Below, one piece after another: positions 20,083 to 28,887 of a stretch of DNA of 64,000 nucleotides; the first letter of the stretch is position 1, and each line of letters starts with the position of its first letter. A program made the translations under genes and the position numbers. The notes under the pieces were generated by a model. The model searched no databases and was not told the origin of the DNA. It saw only the letters and a list, made by a program, of their open reading frames with translations. Source of the DNA: Tetradesmus obliquus (Eukaryota; Chlorophyta; Chlorophyceae; Sphaeropleales; Scenedesmaceae). The stretch lies in contig CP126206.1 of assembly GCA_030272155.1 (NCBI GenBank), positions 868,001 to 932,000 of the forward strand. The letters are read 5' to 3'.

Positions 20083-20880
20083 CTACTTAACCTTCATTAG
20101 TTCTTTGTTCGTCATCACCAGCTCGTATATATCTTCCTTGATCTTCTTGAACAACTCCTTGTCCTCATCGTAAATCCTTCGCAACCAAAAGATTGCTTCA
20201 CGGATCTCATCCTCATCCAACGTTTCTTCGATCTCTTCCTTGTTCTTCTTGCTATATCTATCCAGAATTCTCCAACCATTCATTACCATCTCGTATAACA
20301 CTTTGTCCTTTTTCTTCACAATCCACCGTCCCTGATCAGCATACTCCATCAGGTTTTGTTTCACGTTTCTCAACCTGACATTGTGATTCTCTGGATGCTC
20401 TGGATTAAAATGCAGTTCCTCCAACACTTTGACCAGATCCATGTCCTTAAAACATTCCATCAAAAACTCATTATCTAGATACTTCGTATTCTCTTGACCT
20501 CCAAGATCCCTCACGTTGATATGTATATTGATGTTGTTTTGCATATTATTATTTGTTATATTGTTGGTGGCACCATTTCGACAAACCAATTCTTTTAGCT
20601 CGTTCACTTCTCTTTCAAGCGCCTCGATTTGTTGTTTATCAGTCGGCTTGCCTTTGCACGTTTTCTTGTGTCGAGAAAGGTTTGATTGGTATGTAAACCT
20701 TGCATTACAAGCGGCACACACATACAATTTGTTTTTGTCGTCACACAAGCGTTCTAGCAGAACGTCAACGGCCACCGAACTTTCTACAGGGTTACATTTA
20801 GTTTTGTTCCTGAAATGTGGTATCAAATTTGATTTTTGCGGTGTAGCATATCCACACCGTTCACACGTGAACAAACTCAT
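20083..20880 (-). CDS. Giant-virus-like C2H2 zinc-finger protein, paralogue B (unit 1)
   Basis: 265 residues; looks whole. Finger 1 is CERCGYATPQKSNLIPH (residues ~5-21) and finger 2 is CAACNARFTYQSNLSRHKK (~55-73). A coiled-coil-like stretch (EALEREVNELKEL) and an Asn-rich linker (NNITNNNMQNNI) follow. The C-terminal domain has LEELHFNPEHPENHNV and LMEYADQGRW. The family is common in large DNA viruses, sometimes in many copies; DNA binding is likely but the function is unknown. Codon use is AT-rich against a GC-rich neighbourhood, supporting foreign origin. The start is the first Met, preceded by an AT-rich TATA-like leader. Confidence 0.78.
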   Translation of the reverse strand: MSLFTCERCGYATPQKSNLIPHFRNKTKCNPVESSVAVDVLLERLCDDKNKLYVCAACNARFTYQSNLSRHKKTCKGKPTDKQQIEALEREVNELKELVCRNGATNNITNNNMQNNINIHINVRDLGGQENTKYLDNEFLMECFKDMDLVKVLEELHFNPEHPENHNVRLRNVKQNLMEYADQGRWIVKKKDKVLYEMVMNGWRILDRYSKKNKEEIEETLDEDEIREAIFWLRRIYDEDKELFKKIKEDIYELVMTNKELMKVK

Positions 20881-22365
20881 GGTTGATCCTTTACTTATCC
20901 TTTTATATCATTTATCTGATCAAATGATAATAAATGATAAGATTGAAGTATCAACTTTTATGTAAAAGTATCGTTGATGTTACCAGTAGTATAGGTCTGT
21001 TCAATGAAATGAAGAAGAAATGATAAAAATGAATAAGAGAGGGGGTGTTTCGTTTTATTAACTTTGCCGGAACAACAAAATGAATCCCACAAACTTTTGC
21101 AAAATAATTTCCTTTTCATATATCTATAAGAATGAGCTTCTTTAAGTTGGTTTGCGGTGAACACCCCCAACTGTTCACACCAACACTTGAGCACCTGACC
21201 TTTACCTTTACCTTTACTTGAGCTGGGGTATGTGGACGGACGGGGACAAGAATGCTGTCTCCAAAACCATTACCCGGTCATCAGATGTGCTCGTTGTTGA
21301 CCGTTGTGATTTGCGGCAACAATCTGTCACTTTTCATAATACTTACTTTACACAGGTGCTACTCCGCTGCCTGTTTGGCGGGAAAGATGGGTGTGGAGGT
21401 GGTCGCCTCGGGGCACAGCGGGTCGTGGCGCGCTTGCCTCCGTTGCTGCCAATGTGTGTTCCGGTGTATCATGTGTGCATATAACTGTGTATACCGGCGG
21501 TGTATGCGCGCTGACCCCTCCTCTGCACTGCCACCCTCGCCCTCCGCCGCGTCGAAGTGTGTGATAACAGATCACTCCCGGCCGCCCGTAGGTTGTGTGC
21601 GTTGCGCCGTTGGGCGATGCAAACGCGAGTCAACAAGTACGGCACTGGGTTGGATAACAATATTTTATTACTGCAGTACCCTAAACCCGTAAGGTAAGGT
21701 TACGTTAAGGTGACCTGTAGTGTGCAGAAACAGTCGACACATTGCCTGATCATGTCGTGGGTGGGGCACCTGTTGTGTGCCGTGGGCTCGCAAATGTTAT
21801 TATTACTATAAAACGCCCAGCATATATTTTCAGACAATGGGAGGGGTTTTCTGTGGTACGCAACAGAAGCTAAGAGGAGCATCCAAGCAAAGGCTAGAAA
21901 GGCTATGTAGGCACTAGGATGGTAGCCAACGGAACGAACACAGTCCGCTTACACCTGCAGAGGCATCAGCCTCATACACAAGCCAATGAGCACCACCCCC
22001 ATCATCGGACGGTACACGATACCACGGCTTACTAGCACCCCAGCGACCAAGTCCTTGGCCAAGGTGTACACTTGCATGGCTGGGGGGCTGTCATTAACAT
22101 GTACAACACGATCAATACTGCACCTTTTTGCGCGATGGTGCAGCTGCCAGGACTCCACATGGCCCACCATGTTTCGCCATCACCTGGTACCCCACGACAG
22201 TTTGAACCAGGGCTGCGGGTTGATCAACACGCAACCCATCACGGTATGCAACCATCCTGCTGGGCTTGCGGGCCAGAATTGGTGACGAGGACGCATCATG
22301 GCGACAGAGAAGCGTGCCAGTCATTGCGTCACTGCATTGCCACACAATTGCACCCTTGGATGGTG
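20881..22365. other. Gene-free stretch of the tandem unit
   Basis: 20881-21140 is the AT-rich upstream region of the zinc-finger gene, containing AACAAAATGAATCCCACAAA. Three TTTACC/CTTTAC repeats lie at about 21196-21218. 21220-22365 is GC-richer; open frames on both strands have no recognisable domain. Part of it may be the 3' UTR of the metal-binding gene. The same stretch recurs in units 2 and 3, and up to 61007 in unit 4. Confidence 0.4.
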
Positions 22366-23622
22366 CTATAACCCCAACAACCATGCAACCGCTGACCACC
22401 ACACCAAAGCCCAGATAGAAAACCTCGAAGAGCCTCCACCCGCCTTCATTGGTGCAGCCGTGCTACCGGTTTCCATTGCAGGCGGGGCCCCTGTGCGTGG
22501 ACCGCTGCAGTTGACCCAGAATGGTGCTAGGATCAATTGGTTGCCTCTGGCTGCCTGTCCCACCATGAGGTAGGTGCCATTGGCTGGCAGCACTACGTCT
22601 GTCCTGATGTAGGGCCCAAAGGCAGCTGGGGTAGTGCTAGACATACCAGGCATGTCCGCCATGTCGCTACCATTTGTTGCAGCCAGGCGGCGCCTAGCAG
22701 CAAGACAATGGGTGGCTGCATGCCTTGGGCCACGTGCTGCAGCTGCGGGCTGCGGTGCCTTAAGGCGTCTGCCATGGTCCATGCCTGGCATTGCGGTGTT
22801 GTTTGGCGCACTGCTGGTTGTTGTGGCATTGGTGGTGCCAGATGCTGGCTCGGGCGAGGTGCCATTGGCCACTGTGCCGTGTTCGTGTGCCAGGAAGGTC
22901 AGCTCAGCATTGGCCACTGCCAGGTGCATGGGTGCCCCCAGGTAGATGTTCAAGTCCGTGATCGGTGCCCCTGTGCTGCTGTTGTAGAAGGCCCAGTAGT
23001 ACGACTGCTGCACTCCAGGAATGCACGCCGTGTGCTGTGGACCGCTCAGCATCACATGGTAGCTGGTGCCACCAGCAGATGTTGTTGGGGACATGAGGGA
23101 GGAAAGCCGGACAGCAGGCTGGTAAGATAGTCTCAGTGGCACGCTTGTGACGTTGATGGTGGTACGCCATGCCATGTTGCACATTGTAGCAGGGTCCATA
23201 GCAGGTTGGCCGGTTGCATTCACGTACGTGTGGTTGGCCACAGGTCCATCAAACAGCTGGCCGTCAAAGCCAATGATGTACCGACCCGCTGCTGGGAATG
23301 ACACGTCCGAAAACGTGAAATTAGCGCCAGGGCCGGATTGCGTTGGGTGCCAGTGCGCGAACGCGTCTAGGTCTTGGCCGACCGCCACCAGGTGCAGCAC
23401 CCGATCGTGAGACACCACAAACGCACTCGATGGTATGTGCGAGCCGTTTGGTTCCTTGAAGTCGACGACAATCGTGGCATTTTGTCCAGCAACCACGTCC
23501 GTTGGGGCTGTCTGCAAGGTCAGCTGCACTGGCACATATTCCTCTGCCGAGGCGCAGGCGCAACCACGCCACAAAGCTAGCAGATACAACAGAGAACACA
23601 TCAAAGGTAGCGGCCGTGCCAT
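22366..23622 (-). CDS. Secreted/anchored His-Met-rich metal-binding-type protein (unit 1)
   Basis: 418 residues from the chosen Met (MARPLPL), which gives a clean signal peptide (LLYLLALWRGCACASA). A second ATG 19 codons upstream would bury it. Two related modules follow. Residues ~30-125 contain SHDRVLHLVAVGQDLDAFAH with WHP (His 72, 77, 90, 92). Residues ~205-385 contain DLNIYLGAPMHLAVANAE then LAHEHG (His 233, 246, 248). This HLxxV...FxHxHP pattern occurs in bacterial periplasmic proteins linked to copper and heavy-metal handling. An insert holds MPGMDHG and MADMPGM motifs resembling Met/His copper ligands. Many N-glycosylation sequons and a hydrophobic C-terminus (WALVWWSAVAWLLGL) suggest a GPI- or membrane-anchored surface protein. 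GC-rich host-like codon use. The metal is inferred, most likely copper. Confidence 0.7.
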   Translation of the reverse strand: MARPLPLMCSLLYLLALWRGCACASAEEYVPVQLTLQTAPTDVVAGQNATIVVDFKEPNGSHIPSSAFVVSHDRVLHLVAVGQDLDAFAHWHPTQSGPGANFTFSDVSFPAAGRYIIGFDGQLFDGPVANHTYVNATGQPAMDPATMCNMAWRTTINVTSVPLRLSYQPAVRLSSLMSPTTSAGGTSYHVMLSGPQHTACIPGVQQSYYWAFYNSSTGAPITDLNIYLGAPMHLAVANAELTFLAHEHGTVANGTSPEPASGTTNATTTSSAPNNTAMPGMDHGRRLKAPQPAAAARGPRHAATHCLAARRRLAATNGSDMADMPGMSSTTPAAFGPYIRTDVVLPANGTYLMVGQAARGNQLILAPFWVNCSGPRTGAPPAMETGSTAAPMKAGGGSSRFSIWALVWWSAVAWLLGL

Positions 23623-23805
23623 GGCGCTTGCAGCGGCAGTGGTGCGGAAGAAGCAGACTCCTGATCGTCTCCTTCTCACGTGCCAAGGTGTGCAAGTGCA
23701 CGTTGTTCAGCCCAGCCTCTGTAGGTGATAGGGTAATAAAGTCATATGACTGTTGACACGGTGATAGGACTCAGCATCGTAACACCTTGTGGTTGATAGG
23801 GCAGT
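23623..23805. promoter_or_regulatory. Upstream region of the metal-binding gene
   Basis: Short reiterations of GTGATAGG/GATAGGG occur at about 23727, 23761 and 23795, with a CATATG nearby. Similar CCTATCAC motifs recur at 61411-61480. It is the probable promoter, truncated by the R insertion at 23806. Confidence 0.35.
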
Positions 23806-24523
23806 CAGCTGGGCATGGTACAAACGTAGCGAACAAGTGGCCTACATATAAATGTCAAGCTTTCAACGACGAATCTAAATCAATTTGAGCTGTTAGCAGT
23901 GGCACAGTGTACTGCAAGAAAAGAGCTAAAAACACGTTGCCCTGAAGTGCCCCGACTGTTACATATGTTAACTTGCGCTGTAGAGTGTTGCTGTGGGTGC
24001 TGCTGCCTGCAACATGTTTTGATGTGTAATGTAATACTTCTGGGCTTCCCTTGCTGGCTGATCAGGCACTGCAGTTCTGGTGTGCCAAGTGCCCTGCCGC
24101 TGCTGTTGCGCTCTGCTGCTTGGCGCTGTGCGCTGCACATACAGTTTCAACTGTCATATCTGTGACATACTGCGCAACACCGCTTCAGGCCCACCGGCAG
24201 CTGCTGCGCGCGTGCAGCTAGTGTGGCTGCACAGAGTTTGTTGAGGACTAGTATTCTACACAGTTTCCTGCAAACATCCTTCTTGTGTGATCAAGGCGAA
24301 TTCTGGAGCTCAAAATTACTAGCAGTTTGAAGCTGCTGCTGCTGGCAGGTGGGGGCCCTGCTGTGCAGTTGGGATGCAAGCAAACCAAAGCAGCAGCACT
24401 GGCAGCTGTGCCTTACTGTGCCTGCCACATACAGCAGGTTGCTATGCCAGCATGGCTGTCTGCTTGCAAGCTGTGTTGATTTGTTGCAAAATGCAGATGC
24501 TACGTTTGTACCATACCCAGCTG
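23806..24523. mobile_element. R element, left copy (unit 1): 718-bp TIR element
   Basis: It begins CAGCTGGGCATGGTACAAAC (then GTAGC) and ends with the near-perfect complement (GTTTGTACCATACCCAGCTG), 24 of 25 bases matching. There is no coding content. It is present again, directly oriented, at 28083-28805, and the two copies flank the transposase core. No TA or other clear target duplication is visible; the flanking bases are T on the left and A on the right. Confidence 0.85.
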
Positions 24524-25770
24524 AGACTGTGATTGCATGCCAGCCTTTGCTGCAGCAGTTCTTAGCCTGCACTGCATCCCTTCTGTTGCTGTTCCTGGAC
24601 TTGGTGCCTGAAGTGCACACCTACCTTTTTATGCTATGGCTGATGTGCTCCTGCTGCTGCTGGGTATGCAGCTGATTTTACTGCGGCAGTAGCACTGTTT
24701 GCAATATATGATATCTGCCTGGGCAGGAGCAGCAGCAGCAGCAGACAACAGGAAACGTTACAGCTATGTGTGCTGTGAATCACGGTGGCATGTGTTTTTC
24801 AACTGCAGTTGTTGGTGGGCGTGACAGCAGCAGCATGTGCCAGCAGGTGCCTCACTGCTGCCACCTAATTTTTTGGCGAAGCCTTTCAGCACTGCGCTGT
24901 GTTTAACGTCGTTCAATGTTCAAAACAAATTGTATGCAGGTGCTGCAGCAGCGCGATCGAGCTGCAGTGCTCTGGACATCCGTGTTGACCCGTCAGGCTC
25001 ACCTGCAACGTGGGCTTGCGAGGGCCCGTCAGGATTGGTTTTCTGCTTTAACCAAAGGTACGTTGCATAATGTGTCGACGATGATAAGTTGGCAGCGTGG
25101 CAGCTGTGTGGCTCGGAGCAGGCTTGTTTCAGGGCACCTTTCCGTCTTGAAGTTCTTCACCATATCGCAGTTTATTTCGGCTCAAGCCATGCTTAAATCA
25201 ATCATCAAATTTAAAAGTTAATCGACCGCAAGGTTTCTTGCAGGCTCCGTGCATATCGCTTGGCAGGCCAACAGTCGTCACAACCAACGCGAGTGACAGC
25301 AGCAGGAGCCATGTTCAAGAGCTTCGAGCGTAGTTGAATTATGACAGGAATTTTACCATTACATTCGGCAATTCAGCATGACTGCAAATGCCTGTATGTG
25401 AAATGGCCACCAAGTGCCTTGCTGCCTTGCAGCAGTCGTTTGAAGCAGGAACCGCTCCTGACAAGTCTGAGCACCAAAGCACAACATCCACATGTAGTTT
25501 ACTCATACAATAAGCTTCTGAACATGCCATTTTGTTCCCACACTCGCTCTCAGGTGAACACCAGGAAGTAACCACCCTACAGCAGCATGGTGCCAGCACC
25601 TCCCAAGCCCCGGGCGGTGCGAACATGCAGGACGGCGACAAGCGCAGGTGCCCTCAAACAGGTGAGCTCAAGGGCTCTCTGAGTGACACCCTGTGCACTG
25701 CTGGCCAGCCATCTTGCATGCAGCTGACAGCCACAATCCCTACATGCCATGCAGCAGCACAACAGCAGAC

Positions 25771-27974
25771 TCAGCGCTGGTCTTTCCTGGGGTAGTCGCC
25801 AGCAGTGCCGCGGCGCTGCTTCCCGTCTCGGCACACACAAAGACTCCTCTTGCGGCTGCGCACCATGTTCCACAAATCTGGCAGCTTCAATACATCAGCC
25901 ATGACAGATGCAGCTGTGATCTTCATAAAGGTGTTGTACAGGCCGTGCTGCAGGTCTCGCGGCTTCACATCAGCACCACCCAGCTGGCAGCTGTTATACA
26001 AGTAGTTGCGGAAGGCTGCTTTGAGGCTGCCAAATGCATGTTCAATGGGCTTGTTGAAATCTGGGGAGTAGGGTGCAATGTGCAGCAGTTGATCTTCATT
26101 GATGCCACCTGCAACCAACATCTGTAGGCCATCCTTCCCCAGGTGAACACTTGGGTTGTCAAAGATGTACAGCGGCGTAGTGCCGCGCTGCGCCTGCTGT
26201 TGGTTGGCTATGTCTTTGATCTCCATCATGCAGTGAACAAACTCCAGCTGAGTCATGCTCTTGGCCTGCTGGGTTGGTTTGTCCTTCAACTGCAGGTGCA
26301 AGAATTGCCGGATTGGCAGCGCGCAGCCTTGTTAGCAGCGCAGGAGCGCAACGCAGCGGTGTGGATGGATGCGATGGGACGCTTCTACATCAGGCTCAGT
26401 GCAGACAAGGTCAGATACATCACCAAGTCTATGAGGGGGCAGAGATTGTTCTGGGGCTTGACTGGCTGCTTGCCAGGTGTGCAGCACTTCAAGTTCTGCG
26501 CGCCGCGTGCAGTCGCCACAGCAGCAGCGCTTCAGTGCAAGATGTGTGCATGTGTGCTGGCTGATATGGTTGGCACATGCATGGGCTACATGCACACAAG
26601 CGAGGAGCAGCTGGTGTGCATGCTGTATTGGTTAGGCATCAGCAGCAGTATGTGTGCTCAGGTAGCAGTGGACTGGTGGGATGGGCGGATTAATTTCCTC
26701 CATGCACAGCACAACATGCTGATTCAAGCTGATGGCTCATGTCATGACAAGGGTTATTACAGCAGCAGCAGGCAGCAGGTGCTGGAGCGCGACTTTGAGT
26801 TCTGCGCTGCAGCATATGACAACTGGCTGCAGCCAGGGGGCAGTGTGCTGCGCGTGAGCACGCGCGGATGTGACATGCACCAATCCTTGCACATTGGTTT
26901 CCAGCTTGCTGCTGCAGGTGGTGTCATTGTACTGTCACCAAGTTACTCTGCTGTTATGTTCACAGCAGAGGACGGGCAGCGCTGCAGCTTCACTACAGCA
27001 CTAAAAAAAGCACTGCGGGACTGTTACTACACAGTACAGCAGGGCTGGCATGTCTTTCGATGGCAGGCGCCTGCGCAGTAGCAGCGCACACTCACCATGT
27101 ACGGTACATTGAGGTTGCCAGCATGGTCCTTGTTGTCTGTTGTGCCGGTGACAAACTTGCAGTAGACGGGCCCGTGCACAGCGTTGACGGCGCAGACAAA
27201 GTGCAACTTGACCGGCTCTGCGTCCTTGCCCTTGCGCATCCATTTGCATGGCAGCACAGCATGCACGTTTTCATCGTGTGCATCACAATAGACCTTGACG
27301 GAGCCGCCTGCCAGGTCTGACATCCAGAATTTGCACTCATCAACGAAATATATGCGCTGCAGCATGTCGGGGTCACTTTGGTACTTCTGCCACAGCGCCG
27401 CAGCTGCTGCCTTTCGCCTTTGTTTCTGTATCTTTGTCAAGTCCAGCTTCACATCTATTCTCCTGCGCACCAGGTCGGGGTCAGCCCATTTCATGTACTT
27501 CAGCAGTCTCTTGGGTGTGATGTTGTAGTCAGTGCACAGCTGGCGCAGTGTGTCATTTTCCTGACATGCGACTTCGATTGAAGTCCACCACACGTGCACA
27601 TCAACCTTTCTCTTTGAATCTGCCGATGGGTAGGCCTTTACCACCTTGCCAGCCTTGAATATTGTGCTGGCATGGAAGGCGACAGCATGTGGGACATTTG
27701 AGGGCCTGCCGCCATGCTTGGGTGTAGCCACTGTGCCGTTTGCTGTGAAGTTCTTGTGATGAAGTTTGCAGAACCGGTTCAGGTCCCCGTGTACCTCCTT
27801 GGCGTAGTCAGGGTACTGCTCTCTGTAATAATATGCGGGCGTAAACTTTTCGTCAGCTGTGGTCAAAGCCATTATCACACACACCACCGCCGCCACCCTC
27901 ATGGCCGTGGTGCTGCGGTTGCTCTTCCATCCTGAAGGGTGCTTGCGCACCATGGACAGCCCCCCTGCAGGCAT
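25771..27974 (-). CDS. Tc1/mariner (IS630)-like DDE transposase, two exons (core 1)
   Basis: Exon 1 is 27974-27096 and ends ...VPYM at a GTGAGT donor; exon 2 is 26289-25771 after a CACCTGCAG acceptor. The N-terminus shows an HTH/paired-like region with NGTVATPKHGGRPSNVP. The first Asp is in YFVDECKFWM, the second in LYIFDNPSVHLG, and the Glu in APYSPDFNKPIEHAFG, with 38 residues between the last two (DD38E). The APYSPD.N.PIEH box is diagnostic of the IS630-Tc1-mariner group. The enzyme excises and inserts DNA and usually leaves short footprints. The true start may lie downstream of the hydrophobic N-terminus (MALTTADEKF). The open frame and near-identity of five copies suggest recent activity. 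Confidence 0.82.
26143..27081 (+). CDS. Candidate PD-(D/E)XK (Vsr/EDxHD-like) nuclease, antisense within the transposase intron
   Basis: A 312-codon frame on the opposite strand. Its informative part (residues ~70-270) lies almost exactly within the transposase intron (26290-27095). Motifs in order: a Cys cluster suggestive of a zinc ribbon (FCAP, CKMCAC, ~118-136); a helix SEEQLVCMLYWLG with Glu 154/155; a strand LIQADGSCH with Asp 197 and His 201; RQQVLERDFEF with Asp 217; and the strand SVLRVS. This matches the E...DGxxH...D..vLR order of Vsr/EDxHD-type endonucleases, including phage homing and giant-virus nucleases. The likely start is the Met at residue 75 (about 26365), because the first 70 codons overlap transposase exon 2. 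Function is inferred from motifs only. Confidence 0.5.
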   Translation: MNTWVVKDVQRRSAALRLLLVGYVFDLHHAVNKLQLSHALGLLGWFVLQLQVQELPDWQRAALLAAQERNAAVWMDAMGRFYIRLSADKVRYITKSMRGQRLFWGLTGCLPGVQHFKFCAPRAVATAAALQCKMCACVLADMVGTCMGYMHTSEEQLVCMLYWLGISSSMCAQVAVDWWDGRINFLHAQHNMLIQADGSCHDKGYYSSSRQQVLERDFEFCAAAYDNWLQPGGSVLRVSTRGCDMHQSLHIGFQLAAAGGVIVLSPSYSAVMFTAEDGQRCSFTTALKKALRDCYYTVQQGWHVFRWQAPAQ

Positions 27975-28082
27975 GAATCCAAAACGTATGGATATGTTAG
28001 CTGTGCTTCTAGCAGCAGTGTGAACAGAAGTAACTGGTCAGGTCAAACAACAGCCTGCGGCATCATGGAGTTTGACCGGTCT

Positions 28083-28805
28083 CAGCTGGGCATGGTACAA
28101 ACGTAGCGAACAAGTGGCCTACATATAAATGTCAAGCTTTCAACGACGAATCTAAATCAATTTGAGCTGTTAGCAGTGGCACAGTGTACTGCAAGAAAAG
28201 AGCTAAAAACACGTTGCCCTGAAGTGCCCCGACTCGACTGTTACATATGTTAACTTGCGCTGTAGAGTGTTGCTGTGGGTGCTGCTGCCTGCAACATGTT
28301 TTGATGTGTAATGTAATACTTCTGGGCTTCCCTTGCTGGCTGATCAGGCACTGCAGTTCTGGTGTGCCAAGTGCCCTGCCGCTGCTGTTGCGCTCTGCTG
28401 CTTGGCGCTGTGCGCTGCACATACAGTTTCAACTGTCATATCTGTGACATACTGCGCAACACCGCTTCAGGCCCACCGGCAGCTGCTGCGCGCGTGCAGC
28501 TAGTGTGGCTGCACAGAGTTTGTTGAGGACTAGTATTCTACACAGTTTCCTGCAAACATCCTTCTTGTGTGATCAAGGCGAATTCTGGAGCTCAAAATTA
28601 CTAGCAGTTTGAAGCTGCTGCTGCTGGCAGGTGGGGGCCCTGCTGTGCAGTTGGGATGCAAGCAAACCAAAGCAGCAGCACTGGCAGCTGTGCCTTACTG
28701 TGCCTGCCACATACAGCAGGTTGCTATGCCAGCATGGCTGTCTGCTTGCAAGCTGTGTTGATTTGTTGCAAAATGCAGATGCTACGTTTGTACCATACCC
28801 AGCTG
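28083..28805. mobile_element. R element, right copy (unit 1), 723 bp
   Basis: Same as 23806-24523, with CAG...CTG ends, but carrying a 5-bp reiteration (TCGAC) also found in every other right-hand copy. Left and right copies therefore descend as distinct lineages through the unit duplications. Confidence 0.85.
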
Positions 28806-28819
28806 AGTGAGTCGCAACA

Positions 28820-28887
28820 CTCAGTCCGCCAGATAAGTTGCGCTATTGGCGTGCACGCCAATAGCGCAACTTATCTGGCGGACTGAG
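28820..28887. repeat. 68-bp perfect palindrome at the unit 1/2 junction
   Basis: The 34-bp arms (CTCAGTCCGCCAGATAAGTT, then GCGCTATTGGCGTG) are perfectly complementary around a GTG|CAC centre, with no spacer. A second palindrome, TTACCACGTGGTAA, follows at 28890-28903. On the left, CTGAGTG/CACTCAG (28803-28824) adds a small inverted repeat. It sits between the right R copy and the start of unit 2. Confidence 0.97.

Larger units (their letters stand above)
24524..28082. mobile_element. Transposase core (unit 1), 3,559 bp, between two R copies
   Basis: The core runs from AGACTGTGATTGCATGCC to TTTGACCGGTCT. The left third (24524-25770) has no recognised gene; the right part carries the split DDE transposase and the antisense nuclease-like ORF. 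The core alone lacks long terminal inverted repeats; the TIRs belong to the R elements. Five nearly identical cores occur in the window. Confidence 0.8.

Noticed and set aside
21190-21220. Interstitial telomere repeats (CTTTAC reiteration, and CCCTAAACCC at about 21680)
   Set aside because: Only two or three short, imperfect units; not the CCCTAAA or CCCTAAAA arrays of green algae.
21252-21692. Plus-strand 146-codon frame in the gene-free part of the unit
   Set aside because: Composition looks random, no domain is seen, and competing frames of similar length exist on both strands.
22537-23130. Plus-strand 197-codon frame over the metal-binding gene
   Set aside because: It lies wholly antisense to a gene with signal peptide and recognisable modules, and has no features of its own.
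24524-25770. Gene in the left third of the transposase core
   Set aside because: Several ~100-codon frames on both strands, none with a recognisable domain; CAG-type repeats explain much of the openness.
23806-28805. R-core-R read as an LTR retrotransposon with 720-bp LTRs
   Set aside because: The core encodes a DDE transposase of the Tc1/mariner type and nothing resembling gag, protease or reverse transcriptase. R has terminal inverted repeats beginning CAG rather than TG...CA ends.
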